NCBI GenBank assembly: GCA_016840945.1
Contig: JAEORJ010000304.1
Coordinates: 1 to 64,000 of the forward strand
Length of the DNA: 64,000 nt
Direction of reading: 5' to 3'
Source: Candidatus Gerdarchaeota archaeon
GTDB lineage: Archaea > Asgardarchaeota > Heimdallarchaeia > JABLTI01
Shown: one piece after another, positions 8,273-17,032 of the stretch
Position numbering within the stretch: position 1 is the stretch's first letter
How the letters are laid out: each line of letters begins with the position of its first letter
Position numbers and translations under genes: made by a program
Notes under the pieces: model-generated
Databases searched by the model: none
Told to the model about the DNA's origin: nothing
The model's input: only the letters and a program-made list of their open reading frames with translations

Positions 8273-9703
8273 ATGGAGCTACCTAAAAAAGACGAACAAT
8301 TTTTACAATGGTATACTGCAGTAGTTGAATACGCAGACATAGTTGACAAACGATCGCCTGTTAAAGGATCAAATGTTATTATGCCTTACGGCTATTCAAT
8401 TTGGGAATCCATTGTCGACAAATTAGATGATGAATTAAAGAAAACTGGACATAAAAACGCTTATTTCCCACTCTTCATCCCTGAAGATTATCTCGAGCGA
8501 GAAGCAGAACATTTTGAGGGATTCATTCCAGAGGTAGCATGGGTAACAAGAGCTGGTGACCGAGAGCTTGAAAGAAAATTAGCTCTTAGGCCTACTTCAG
8601 AAACAATTATGTATGAAATGTTTCGGTTATGGATAAGAAGTCATGGAGATTTACCACTTAAAATTAATCAATTCTGTAATATAATCCGTTTTGATACTAA
8701 AGAAACTAAACCTTTACTAAGAGATCGCGAGTTTCTCTGGTCCGAAGGACATACTTGTCATGCTACAGCAGCTGAAGCTGAAGAACAAGTTCGTGAATCC
8801 ATGAGAATCTACGAGTCAGTTTACAAAGAATGCTGTATGTCGTTTCTTATTCTTAGAAGACCAAAATATGATACTTTTGCTGGGGCAATTTATTCCATTG
8901 CCTATGATTGCCCATTACCAGATGGCAGAACATTGCAAATTGGTACTACCCATAATTTAGGGCAAGGATTTAGTAAAGCATTCAATATTACTTTCCAAGA
9001 TAAAGATAAAGAAAATAAGCATGTTCATCAAACTTGTTATGGTCTTTCTACAAGATTGATTGCGGCTATTGTTGGCATGCATGGTGATGATAAGGGATTG
9101 ATTATTCCACCATTAATTGCACCAATTCAAGTAATCATAATTCCAATATACAAAAAAGGACAAACAGAAATAGTGCTTTCTGAATGCGAAAAAATTAAAG
9201 CTAAATTAGAGAAAGCGGGTATTCGGGTGGATTTAGACAAAAGGGAAGGTTATACACCAGGATGGAAATTTAATGAATGGGAAGTGCGTGGCGTTCCTAT
9301 TAGATTAGAAATTGGTCCTAAAGATATTGAGAAAAAGCAGGTAGTTTTTGTTCGAAGGGACACAGGTGAGAAATCCTTCATAGCTGTTGCTGAAGCATCT
9401 AAAATTGCGAAAAAGATTTTAGCTGAAATTCAAACATTTTTGCAAAAGCGTGCTAATAAATTGCTAGAAGATAAGATGAGTACTCCTAAAGACTACGATG
9501 AATTAATTAGCATACAAAATTCTAAACGAGGATTCAGCCGAATTAACTGGTGTGGCGATAGAACATGTGCTGATAAGATAAAAGAGGACACCAGTGCTGA
9601 CATTCGTGGAACTCGTGAAGATATTGTTGAAAAACCTGATGGCAATTGTATAGTTTGTGGAAAGAAAGCTAAAGAAGTCGTTTATGTTGCTTCGGCATAC
9701 TAA
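8273..9703 (+). CDS. proS: Prolyl-tRNA synthetase, archaeal/eukaryotic type
   Basis: This class II synthetase charges tRNA-Pro. Motif 2 reads RDREFLWSEGHT and motif 3 surrounds GLSTRLIAAIVGMHGDDKGL. The anticodon-binding domain follows (IQVIIIPIYKKGQ), and then the C-terminal zinc domain of the archaeal/eukaryotic form with NWCGDRTC and CIVCGKK cysteines. The protein ends in tyrosine (VASAY), as is usual in this type. At 476 residues it is full length. The window also encodes a tRNA-Pro(CGG) at 38660. Confidence 0.96.
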   Translation: MELPKKDEQFLQWYTAVVEYADIVDKRSPVKGSNVIMPYGYSIWESIVDKLDDELKKTGHKNAYFPLFIPEDYLEREAEHFEGFIPEVAWVTRAGDRELERKLALRPTSETIMYEMFRLWIRSHGDLPLKINQFCNIIRFDTKETKPLLRDREFLWSEGHTCHATAAEAEEQVRESMRIYESVYKECCMSFLILRRPKYDTFAGAIYSIAYDCPLPDGRTLQIGTTHNLGQGFSKAFNITFQDKDKENKHVHQTCYGLSTRLIAAIVGMHGDDKGLIIPPLIAPIQVIIIPIYKKGQTEIVLSECEKIKAKLEKAGIRVDLDKREGYTPGWKFNEWEVRGVPIRLEIGPKDIEKKQVVFVRRDTGEKSFIAVAEASKIAKKILAEIQTFLQKRANKLLEDKMSTPKDYDELISIQNSKRGFSRINWCGDRTCADKIKEDTSADIRGTREDIVEKPDGNCIVCGKKAKEVVYVASAY

Positions 9704-9805
9704 ATGATTTCATTTTCCCTCTTTTTACTCATAAGAAAATATATAATAAGATACAATACCCAAAATAGGTTGAGTATATATTATTTTAATAGGATGGCAA
9801 TTGAA

Positions 9806-10222
9806 ATGGTTGAAAATCCTGAAATTCAAAAGAAAGTATATCAAATATTACAAGAAATAGGAGAATATACTGACTTGGAAGCTTTAGCAGTTGTTAATCG
9901 TGAAGGTATGAAAATATCATTCTTTTCCAAAAAAGGATCTGATCCTGATCTTTTATCAGCTATTTCAGCCGCAATACTATCCACTGGCGAACAAGCAGTA
10001 TCACTTAATGAACATGGTAGCCTTTTAGAGGTATTAGTTAGAGGTGAAAATGGTTTTACTATTTTAGCTAATGCTGGAGACTACATATTAATTGGCACTT
10101 CTTTAGAGCTTAATGCTTTAGGATTAACTATACGTGTATTACGCAAGTATGCTGCTAAACTTCAAGCAATTATCTGTGGTGATGATTGTGCAGATGAGAT
10201 AGGTCCTATTACCTTAGATTAG
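9806..10222 (+). CDS. Roadblock/LC7-domain protein
   Basis: A 138-residue protein consisting almost wholly of a roadblock/LC7 fold: helix IQKKVYQILQEIGEY, the strand LEALAVVNREGMKISFFSK, the helix DLLSAISAAILSTGEQAVSL, and the strands SLLEVLVRGENGFTILANAG and YILIGTSL. In eukaryotes such domains regulate dynein and Rag GTPases, in bacteria MglA; Asgard archaea have many. The ATG at 9806 is preferred over 9704 and 9794 because an AGGA at 9791-9794 lies five aligned bases before it. A TATA-like stretch lies at about 9738-9749. It is followed 30 bp later by the longin/winged-helix gene. Confidence 0.82.
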   Translation: MVENPEIQKKVYQILQEIGEYTDLEALAVVNREGMKISFFSKKGSDPDLLSAISAAILSTGEQAVSLNEHGSLLEVLVRGENGFTILANAGDYILIGTSLELNALGLTIRVLRKYAAKLQAIICGDDCADEIGPITLD

Positions 10223-10252
10223 ATTAAAGAATGAAACACCGGGTTAGTTATA

Positions 10253-11524
10253 ATGACAATAGCATTTGAGATTCAAATGATCCATAGAAGAGATGGCGTG
10301 CAACTTTTTTCATACCGCTTTAGTGACTTTAGTCAACAAGATCCGACTTTAATTTCTGGTTTGATATCTGCAGTTAACAGCTTTGCTGAAGAGCTGAAAC
10401 CTTCACAAGGAAGAGAAATTATCAAATTTGTTGATAGAGGGGATTTTGTACTCCAAGCTGAACCTGGTAATTATGTTATTGGATTGTTAATTTTAAGCTG
10501 TAAAGATTATTCTTATAGAAATAAATTGAAAATACTTGTTAATGAATTTGAGAAAACTTATGAAGAAGATCTTAGAGAATTTAATGGTTTTCTAAATTTC
10601 AACGATTTTGAAGTCAAAGTAAAACAATTAATTTCCAGTAAACCAATAAGCCCTTACCATATTCCTGAAATTGTTCGAAGTGATCGTGGTCCACAGAATT
10701 TAGATGATATGAAATGGGCAATTTTTACTCGTATTAATGGTGAGAACAGTATTAATTCGATTAGTGAAGACCTAGATATCAGCGTTGATATTGTTCAAAG
10801 TATCATTGCTTATTTTGAAGAAAGTGGCCTTGTTAAAACACACTTTCGTATCACTGATAATAGTGTCGTGGAATTAACGAAAAAAGGATTAATAGCTCTA
10901 GAAAAAGATAATGCTAATTATGATGAGCTCATTAATTCTTTTGGTGAAGGAAGTTATCAATTATTAACAACTATTGGAACTGAGCGAACAATTAGTGATA
11001 TTAAAGCTGAAACAAACATGGATGACAATAGAATTTGTGATATTATCGAAAATTTAGTTTCCACTAGATATCTTGAGGTTTTACCAACTTGGAAGTTAGA
11101 CCTTGATAAAAAAGCATTTCAATTTACACGATCACTTGAATTTATTAGTGATTTATTTCAGCTAATATATGACGAAACAGACAATTGGCTTGGTATTCGC
11201 GAACTTGAACGTGTAAAAAATGACACTGCAGCTTATTTGAGGATTAAACATGATGAACTTGCACGATTGGTAAGTGATAATTCAGAATACTTTATTGATC
11301 GAAGTAATTTAAAGAAATTTTTGAGCGACTTTACTGATATTAAAAATATAAGTGATTTACTAGAACCATTATTTAGAGCTTTACAACTTTTTATTGAAAA
11401 AGAAATTGGTTCAAACTTAACCAAAGATATTACACGTAGAGTACTAAACAGATTAAAATTGGACTATTCAGAATTAATAACTGAACAAAAAGAATTGAAA
11501 CCATTATTAAACTGGTTACAATGA
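10253..11524 (+). CDS. Longin-like domain protein with winged-helix repeats
   Basis: Residues 1 to about 115 resemble the longin/roadblock-like profilin fold seen in Asgard proteins: EIQMIHRRDGVQLFSYRFS, then the helix LISGLISAVNSFAEEL, then strands ending in NYVIGLLIL. Residues about 148-205 form a winged-helix-like unit (FTRINGENSINSISEDLDIS, IIAYFEESGLVKTHF), and a second similar unit lies at about 232-290 (LLTTIGTERTISDIKAETNM). The C-terminal 130 residues are helical and unrecognised. The gene directly follows the roadblock gene, suggesting that the two are co-expressed and may form a complex on a GTPase. Function is unknown. Confidence 0.6.
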   Translation: MTIAFEIQMIHRRDGVQLFSYRFSDFSQQDPTLISGLISAVNSFAEELKPSQGREIIKFVDRGDFVLQAEPGNYVIGLLILSCKDYSYRNKLKILVNEFEKTYEEDLREFNGFLNFNDFEVKVKQLISSKPISPYHIPEIVRSDRGPQNLDDMKWAIFTRINGENSINSISEDLDISVDIVQSIIAYFEESGLVKTHFRITDNSVVELTKKGLIALEKDNANYDELINSFGEGSYQLLTTIGTERTISDIKAETNMDDNRICDIIENLVSTRYLEVLPTWKLDLDKKAFQFTRSLEFISDLFQLIYDETDNWLGIRELERVKNDTAAYLRIKHDELARLVSDNSEYFIDRSNLKKFLSDFTDIKNISDLLEPLFRALQLFIEKEIGSNLTKDITRRVLNRLKLDYSELITEQKELKPLLNWLQ

Positions 11525-11536
11525 AAAAACGCAAGA

Positions 11537-11580
11537 CTATTGGAACATTTATGATCCAATAGCCGAATTTTCTTTTATTT
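11537..11580 (+). terminator. Stem-loop terminator between convergent genes
   Basis: CTATTGGA (11537-11544) and TCCAATAG (11555-11562) form a perfect 8-bp stem with a 10-nt loop, followed by a T-rich stretch at 11567-11580. It lies just after the longin-like gene and just before the stop of the convergent aminotransferase gene. Confidence 0.6.
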
Positions 11581-12793
11581 AGGCTTGTTTAATAAATCGT
11601 TCTAAACGATTCATTGCATCATCTATTATTTCTTCTTGTGATAAGAAAACTAGACGAAAATGATCTTTACCATATATGGGATCAAAACCACTGCCAAAAA
11701 CAGAGACAACACCCTCATCCTTCAAGAAAGATAAAATGAAATCTTTATCATTTTTATATTTACCCAGTTTCTCAATTTTTGGGAATATATAGAATGCTGC
11801 TTCAGGTTTTTCAGCTGAGATACCTTCAATTTCATTCAATCGTTTGTAGATCAAATCACGACGTTTTCGTAATTTATCAACAGTTCCTTCGATATGATCT
11901 TGTGGACCTCTAAGAGCTTCCAAACAACCATATTGAGCTGGAGTATTAACACAAAGTCGTAAGCGTCCTAATTTGATGATACCATTATATACATCTCTAA
12001 TTTTATCCTCGGGGTCTTGCAAATAAACATATCCTACGCGCCAACCAGGCATTAAGTAAACTTTTGAAAAACCATTAAAGATAAACCCAGGAACATCCTT
12101 TAATAATGAGGGGATACCAACAAATTTTTGATCCATAGATAATCTATCATATATTTCGTCTGCAATAATGGGTATATCATGTTCACCAGCAATTGCAACT
12201 ATTTCTTTGAGAACTTTCTCCCTATAAACTGCACCTGTAGGATTATTTGGATTAATTATCAAAATAGCTTTTGTTTTATTGGAAATCTTCTTCCTGATAT
12301 CATCGGGATCAGGCTGCCAATTATCATTACTTATTGTACGATAGGTTACAGCTTTAGCATCATAAAATTTCGGAAAAGCACTATAGGAAGGATACGAAGG
12401 TCCTGGAATTAGTAACTCATCACCAGGAGTTAATAATGAACCTAATAAGAACATAATTCCTTCAGAAATTCCAGCAGTGACATGAACATCATCAACTGAA
12501 AGGTTTTTTGCACCATTGATTTTAATTTCCTTTTCAACAATAGCTTCCCTCAAAGGAAGAATTCCTTGGGACTCGGAATAAAAGCTTTTGTTTTCCCGTG
12601 CAGCTTTTACAAAAGCATCAACGATATGAGAAGGGGTTTCAAAATCATACTTGTTGGGATCGCCAATGTTGAGCCAAATGAGATCTTTTCCCTTATCAGC
12701 TAATTTCCGGGCTTCAGCACTAACATCTCTAATAGCATATTCTAAACTCTGCACACGAGGAGCTTGAATGTATTTTTTCGATTCTTTAGACAT
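11579..12793 (-). CDS. PLP-dependent class I/II aminotransferase (alanine/aspartate aminotransferase type)
   Basis: A fold-type I aminotransferase of 404 residues. The PLP lysine sits in FNGFSKVYLMPGWRVGY. Substrate and cofactor motifs NPNNPTGAVY and IIADEIYDRL are present, and a C-terminal FRLVFLSQEE provides the carboxylate-binding arginine. The sequence style (IWLNIGDPNKYDFETPSHI) resembles archaeal alanine aminotransferases of the AlaA/AlaT group, but substrate specificity cannot be decided from sequence. The gene stands alone and is divergent from atpE. No neighbouring pathway genes help. Confidence 0.85.
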   Translation of the reverse strand: MSKESKKYIQAPRVQSLEYAIRDVSAEARKLADKGKDLIWLNIGDPNKYDFETPSHIVDAFVKAARENKSFYSESQGILPLREAIVEKEIKINGAKNLSVDDVHVTAGISEGIMFLLGSLLTPGDELLIPGPSYPSYSAFPKFYDAKAVTYRTISNDNWQPDPDDIRKKISNKTKAILIINPNNPTGAVYREKVLKEIVAIAGEHDIPIIADEIYDRLSMDQKFVGIPSLLKDVPGFIFNGFSKVYLMPGWRVGYVYLQDPEDKIRDVYNGIIKLGRLRLCVNTPAQYGCLEALRGPQDHIEGTVDKLRKRRDLIYKRLNEIEGISAEKPEAAFYIFPKIEKLGKYKNDKDFILSFLKDEGVVSVFGSGFDPIYGKDHFRLVFLSQEEIIDDAMNRLERFIKQA

Positions 12794-12874
12794 AGAGGAT
12801 ACCAGCTTTTTTTATTTTTAGAAATTCTTACTAAAACGTGAAAGCTTCTTTTTTATTACATATAAATAATATTA

Positions 12875-12890
12875 TTGGTTAAACAACCAA
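12875..12890. promoter_or_regulatory. Inverted repeat between divergent genes
   Basis: TTGGTT-AAAC-AACCAA is a 6-bp perfect dyad in the region between the aminotransferase and atpE starts. It could bind a dimeric regulator. The evidence is only symmetry and position. Confidence 0.25.
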
Positions 12891-12996
12891 ATAAGAAGAT
12901 TTTATTGTATTTTTTTGAAGCTAATGTCAAAATATTTTTAATATGATGAACGGTTTTCAAATTAATTTGCTGGATAATACTATGTGGTGAAATCTA

Positions 12997-13629
12997 TTGT
13001 CTGCTGAAGAAGTAAGAATTAAACAAATGATTGAAGATATCATTGAAAATGCTAATGTTGAAGCTGAAAAAATCTTAAAGGATGTTAAAAAACAGACAAA
13101 GGAAATCCTCCAAAGAGGTAAAGAAGCAGCAGAAGCAGAAAAAACTCAGATAATTGATGCTCAGGCTAAAATGATTTCTGAAGTTGAAAAACAACAGATT
13201 GCTTCTATTAATCTTCAAGCTCGGAAGGAAATTCTACAAAAGAAGGAAGATGAAATTCAGAAAGCTTTTGGAACTGCTAAAGAAGAGCTAAAAAACTTCA
13301 CCAAGAAAGCAACCTATGCTAAAGTTTTAGATAATCTAGTAATTGAAGCAGGTATTGCTTTAAATGGTGGCGATTTAATAGTTAATACTCGGAAAGAAGA
13401 TAAAACGATGCTTAAAGATTTAACTACATTAGCTAAAGAAATAACAAAACAATGTGGGACTAAATGCACTATAAAACTTGGCAAAGATAATATTGAATCC
13501 ATTGGTGGAGTCATAGTTCAAAAAGAAGATGAAACTATTAAAATTGACAACACCTTTGAATCACGATTAGAACAAAAATATGATATAATAAGAACTAAAG
13601 TAGCAAAAGTTCTATTTAGTGATAATTAA
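12997..13629 (+). CDS. atpE: V/A-type ATP synthase subunit E
   Basis: Subunit E forms the peripheral stalk of archaeal A-type ATPases. The N-terminal half is a long Ala/Glu/Lys-rich helix (NANVEAEKILKDVKKQTKEIL), and the C-terminal half is the conserved globular head with IESIGGVIVQ and NTFESRLEQKYD. The 210-residue length is normal. Translation starts at a TTG with GGTGA five aligned bases before it. No other ATPase subunits lie next to it in this window, so it stands apart from the usual A-ATPase operon. Confidence 0.9.
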   Translation: MSAEEVRIKQMIEDIIENANVEAEKILKDVKKQTKEILQRGKEAAEAEKTQIIDAQAKMISEVEKQQIASINLQARKEILQKKEDEIQKAFGTAKEELKNFTKKATYAKVLDNLVIEAGIALNGGDLIVNTRKEDKTMLKDLTTLAKEITKQCGTKCTIKLGKDNIESIGGVIVQKEDETIKIDNTFESRLEQKYDIIRTKVAKVLFSDN

Positions 13630-13722
13630 TATGATACATTTCCGTTTGAAAGAAATGTTTTAAAAATAAACAAAAGAAAAAAAGGTTAATTCAGATTAGA
13701 AAAACAAAAAGTTGTGATACCA

Positions 13723-14319
13723 ATGAACAAAAAATGGCTAATGACCGCTTTTGTATTAACTTGTATACTAAGTACTATGTTTCTTGTGAAACCTAAAGTA
13801 GCTGAAGTATCAGCTGTACAGGAATTTTTCCTCTCAAATATAATATGCCCAACAGAAGAGATTTATCATGGCGACACTATTCTTTTTGGTGGCACAATTT
13901 TTAACAACCAAACTTTTACTTATAAATTAGATGAATTAGTGGTTGAGTTCTTCCATCCCGATAATCAGTCAGTTGCTAAGAAGACATTTATTCATTCTTA
14001 CGCCAATTTAGATTTAAGGAATGTTATTGAACCAGATGAAGCTATGACATTGTCATTTGAAGGAACAATAAAAGAAGATGAACTTCCTAATTCAGTTAAT
14101 TATACTCTCCGAATTCGATTAACCTATAATTACGAGAATAATCCCATAGAAATCCCATTTGTACAACAATTTGGTGATAATGTTACAATCGATATTTTAC
14201 CAAATCGTATTGATGCTCCTCCTTATATCTGGGGTGTTTTTACTGTTTTATTAGGTGGTATTATAACCTTTGTTATCCTAGCTGTTGTTAGCTGGGTTAG
14301 AGATAAAAGAAGTAGATAA
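13723..14319 (+). CDS. Secreted beta-rich protein with C-terminal membrane anchor
   Basis: An N-terminal signal peptide (KKWLMTAFVLTCILSTMFLV) leads to an extracellular domain of about 130 residues with alternating beta-strand character and several N-x-S/T sites. A single membrane helix (WGVFTVLLGGIITFVILAVV) and a short basic cytoplasmic tail follow. This is a type I surface protein of unknown function. The ATG at 13723 is chosen over the GTG at 13714 because GTGAT at 13714-13718 serves as ribosome-binding site four bases before it. No family recognised. Confidence 0.6.
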   Translation: MNKKWLMTAFVLTCILSTMFLVKPKVAEVSAVQEFFLSNIICPTEEIYHGDTILFGGTIFNNQTFTYKLDELVVEFFHPDNQSVAKKTFIHSYANLDLRNVIEPDEAMTLSFEGTIKEDELPNSVNYTLRIRLTYNYENNPIEIPFVQQFGDNVTIDILPNRIDAPPYIWGVFTVLLGGIITFVILAVVSWVRDKRSR

Positions 14320-14340
14320 TTTTTATCTTCGTCCTTCTTT

Positions 14341-15330
14341 TTATAATACTTTATAACTTCTAGAAGGAATTGTTATTTGATATCGTTTTTGATTTATTGT
14401 TCTATAATAGATTGTAACACTTGGTAAGAGGATTTCCTTATCTATTAGCGGTTTTATTTTAAAGTGTTCAATAATAGTAGAATCATAGTTGAGTTGGTCA
14501 ATTATTCTTCGTGGATACATCGATATTATCTTGTAATCAAAAGATCTTGGATAAGTAAAGTCTACTACATAAGCAATTCCTTCACCAATATTAGAAATTT
14601 TAATTTGAACAAAAGATTCTTTTTTGTGCCTAAAAGGTGATGATATTATATAATCAGCTACTAACTCTGGTACAGCACTTCTTTCTACAGGTAAAAGATC
14701 ACCAATTTTATCAGCTGCAAAAGCTGGTGGGGATATTCCTTCTAGAGCATATAGTGCAGCTAATTCCTCATAAGCTATTACATCAGAATAAGAACGATCA
14801 ATGCCCTTTTCCATTAGAATTTCGGTTAAAACATCGGGATAGGGGTCACCTATATCCACACTGATATCAAGCTCTCGATATTCCCTTGCATGCATCTGAT
14901 CCATGTGTACTTGATATCCATGAACACCTGGTTCATAACTATTGATTTTTGTTGGGTCGCATACTAATGCAATCGCATTTTCAAATAAGCTTTGCTGATA
15001 TCTTTGTGTTCGGATATCTACTCCTGAAAGGAAGAATCCAAACGAAGGATGACTATGAAACCACCCTACTATAACAGCATTGATTTTTTCTGCTTCTTCA
15101 GCAATTTTAGGTATAATTGTATAATCATCCATCTCTACAAAAATTGAATTCCCACTTGACATCGGAATAGCTTTCAATACAGTAATAGTATCCTCCGTAA
15201 TTTGACCTATTAACCAACCTATTACTTCACGCCACTGTCGATAAGGTCTGTTGGGATTAGCAAAATCAATTACATAACGAAACATATCTTTGTATGCTTG
15301 TTCAGTGATTTTCACAGATTGTATCATCAT
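14341..15330 (-). CDS. Rpn11/CSN5-like JAMM metalloprotease with C-terminal beta domain
   Basis: Residues about 5-140 form a complete MPN+/JAMM domain. Glu35 lies in EVIGWLIG. The zinc motif H92-S-H94-x7-S102-x2-D105 is embedded in GWFHSHPSFGFFLSGVDIRT, strikingly like the proteasome-lid deubiquitinase Rpn11. JAMM enzymes remove ubiquitin or ubiquitin-like modifiers, and Asgards and some Thermoproteota have ubiquitin-type systems. Residues about 225-329 look like a beta-sandwich (ESFVQIKISNIGEGIAYVVDF), which Rpn11 lacks. The gene follows the unusual GTPase gene by 58 bp on the same strand. No ubiquitin, E1 or E2 gene is in the window. Deubiquitinase activity is inferred. Confidence 0.85.
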   Translation of the reverse strand: MMIQSVKITEQAYKDMFRYVIDFANPNRPYRQWREVIGWLIGQITEDTITVLKAIPMSSGNSIFVEMDDYTIIPKIAEEAEKINAVIVGWFHSHPSFGFFLSGVDIRTQRYQQSLFENAIALVCDPTKINSYEPGVHGYQVHMDQMHAREYRELDISVDIGDPYPDVLTEILMEKGIDRSYSDVIAYEELAALYALEGISPPAFAADKIGDLLPVERSAVPELVADYIISSPFRHKKESFVQIKISNIGEGIAYVVDFTYPRSFDYKIISMYPRRIIDQLNYDSTIIEHFKIKPLIDKEILLPSVTIYYRTINQKRYQITIPSRSYKVL

Positions 15331-15388
15331 GGATATCCCAACTCAATTGTAATAATAAATTACTCGTTTTTGTTGTATAATGTAACTA

Positions 15389-16045
15389 CTAAATATCTTC
15401 TGGTGGAAGTCCTTTTTTAACAATTTCAAATATCCATCTAATAAATGGTTGTCTAAAAGCACTCACAGTAGGGTAAATATCTTCAACAATGGATGTTTTA
15501 TCTTCTTCCAGATTTGTATAAGCGATAATGTGTTTTAATGCTGATATTTCCATATAAGGTACTTCCGTTTGCTGTTTCTTGGTTAGCTCTTGAGCTAATG
15601 TTTCAGCCTCTGAAATTGAAATGTGATCATCTGAACTTAATCCCAAATCTGATTTATTACCACATAATAATAAAGGAATATTACCAGCATGACCCCAAAT
15701 AATATCTCGCCATTTAGTGACATTCGAAAATGATTTTCTATCAGTAACCTCAAATACTATGATAGCACCTTTTGCTCCATTATAGAAGAGAGAATGGAGA
15801 TATGGAAAATATCTTTGGGATCTTAAATCATATATTCTCCCTACTGCTGCATGTTCTTTTCCTTTTCGAGCTTCGTCGATTCGATTAATCAATGAAACGG
15901 AATATCCTTGTTCTGCTATACCAGTTCCTGTAAGAGCATGTAGTAATGTTGTTTTCCCAACTTTGGAATCACCAACTAAAACTATTTTTATATAATTTAG
16001 AGGAATTTCTTGAGGATGAAATCTTGTTTTAATGATAGGCTCCAT
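15389..16045 (-). CDS. Ras-superfamily GTPase with degenerate switch regions
   Basis: The fold is Ras/Rab-like: P-loop GDSKVGKT (25-32), NKSD (130-133) and SAL (168-170). The G3 element, normally WDTAGQE, reads YDLRSQRYF (72-80), so the DxxG glycine is replaced by Ser76. No clear switch-I threonine is visible, and the segment between P-loop and G3 is unusual (INRIDEARKGKEHAAVGR). It probably binds nucleotide, but switching and hydrolysis may differ from normal Ras proteins. There is no obvious lipidation motif. It lies 58 bp upstream of the Rpn11-like JAMM gene on the same strand, and GGAG four aligned bases before the ATG supports the start. Confidence 0.75.
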   Translation of the reverse strand: MEPIIKTRFHPQEIPLNYIKIVLVGDSKVGKTTLLHALTGTGIAEQGYSVSLINRIDEARKGKEHAAVGRIYDLRSQRYFPYLHSLFYNGAKGAIIVFEVTDRKSFSNVTKWRDIIWGHAGNIPLLLCGNKSDLGLSSDDHISISEAETLAQELTKKQQTEVPYMEISALKHIIAYTNLEEDKTSIVEDIYPTVSAFRQPFIRWIFEIVKKGLPPEDI

Positions 16046-16318
16046 TTGACTATACTCCAGTTACTTGTTTGGGAATCACATGAGCTATTAGTTCGATGAG
16101 ATATTTATGTTAGATTATTTTACAATTGTTTTATGTATTTATAATTTTAAAATTTAATTCAAAAGAATTATACTTTCTGTAATTTATTAGTCAAATTACA
16201 TAATAAGTTCAGAGATGTTTGTTAATATAAAAATAAAAAGCAGTCTTAAAAACAAATGGAAAGTATCATTAGATTAATGAATGAAAAATAACCAATTTAC
16301 GAATTGAGGCGTAAGTAA

Positions 16319-16987
16319 ATGAATAAAACTAAAGAGATACCAGTATTAGAACGAGTTTCAAAGAAAAATGAACAGATAGCTAATGAAATCCGATTGAAAT
16401 TTAAAGAGAATAACATCATTAGTTTTAATATCATGGGATCGCCAGGTAGTGGTAAAACTACGCTTATTGAAAACACAATTGAAATATTAAAAAATAAAAA
16501 GAATATAGCTGTTATTGAAGGTGATCTTGCTACAACTATTGATGCTGAAAGGATTAGGGAATTTGGTGTTGAGGTTCTACAAATTAATACTGGGGGTATG
16601 TGCCACTTAGATGCTCGTTTAATTTTTGATGCCATAGAACGTATGGATTTAACTGGCATTGATATACTCTTCATTGAAAATGTTGGTAATCTTGTTTGTC
16701 CTTCTGCACATGATTTAGGTGAAGATTATCGAGTCATATTAGCAAGTGTTCCAGAAGGACCTTATAAACCTAAAAAATATCCTGTAATTTACAAGGATGC
16801 TGATGCTGTTGTGATCACAAAAGCCGATTTACTCGAGCATTTCCCCGATTTTACTATAGAAGGATTGTTTGCTCATGCAAAGGAAATTAAGCCTGATATT
16901 CTTACATTTACAGTATCCTTGAAAGGGAAAGAACATCAATTCAAAGAATGGATTGATTGGGTAGAGAATGCTAAAGGAAAAAAATAG
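16319..16987 (+). CDS. hypB: Hydrogenase maturation GTPase HypB
   Basis: HypB delivers nickel to the large subunit of [NiFe] hydrogenases. The P-loop GSPGSGKT is at 40-47, followed by EGDLATTIDAERI. The metal-binding residues C95-H96 (TGGMCHLDA) and C127 (NVGNLVCPS) match those known from archaeal HypB. The NKxD-like element is ITKADL. There is no histidine-rich N-terminal nickel store. HypE is encoded at 58399, so the maturation genes are dispersed; no hydrogenase subunits occur in the window. GAGG five aligned bases before the ATG supports the start. Confidence 0.94.
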   Translation: MNKTKEIPVLERVSKKNEQIANEIRLKFKENNIISFNIMGSPGSGKTTLIENTIEILKNKKNIAVIEGDLATTIDAERIREFGVEVLQINTGGMCHLDARLIFDAIERMDLTGIDILFIENVGNLVCPSAHDLGEDYRVILASVPEGPYKPKKYPVIYKDADAVVITKADLLEHFPDFTIEGLFAHAKEIKPDILTFTVSLKGKEHQFKEWIDWVENAKGKK

Positions 16988-17020
16988 CTTAATCTTTCAA
17001 GCTATTTTTCTCATTTTATT
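16982..17020 (+). terminator. hypB stem-loop terminator
   Basis: AATAGCTT (16982-16989) and AAGCTATT (16998-17005) form a perfect 8-bp stem overlapping the hypB stop codon, followed by a T-rich tract. Confidence 0.65.
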
Positions 17021-17032
17021 ATTTAGTCTTAA

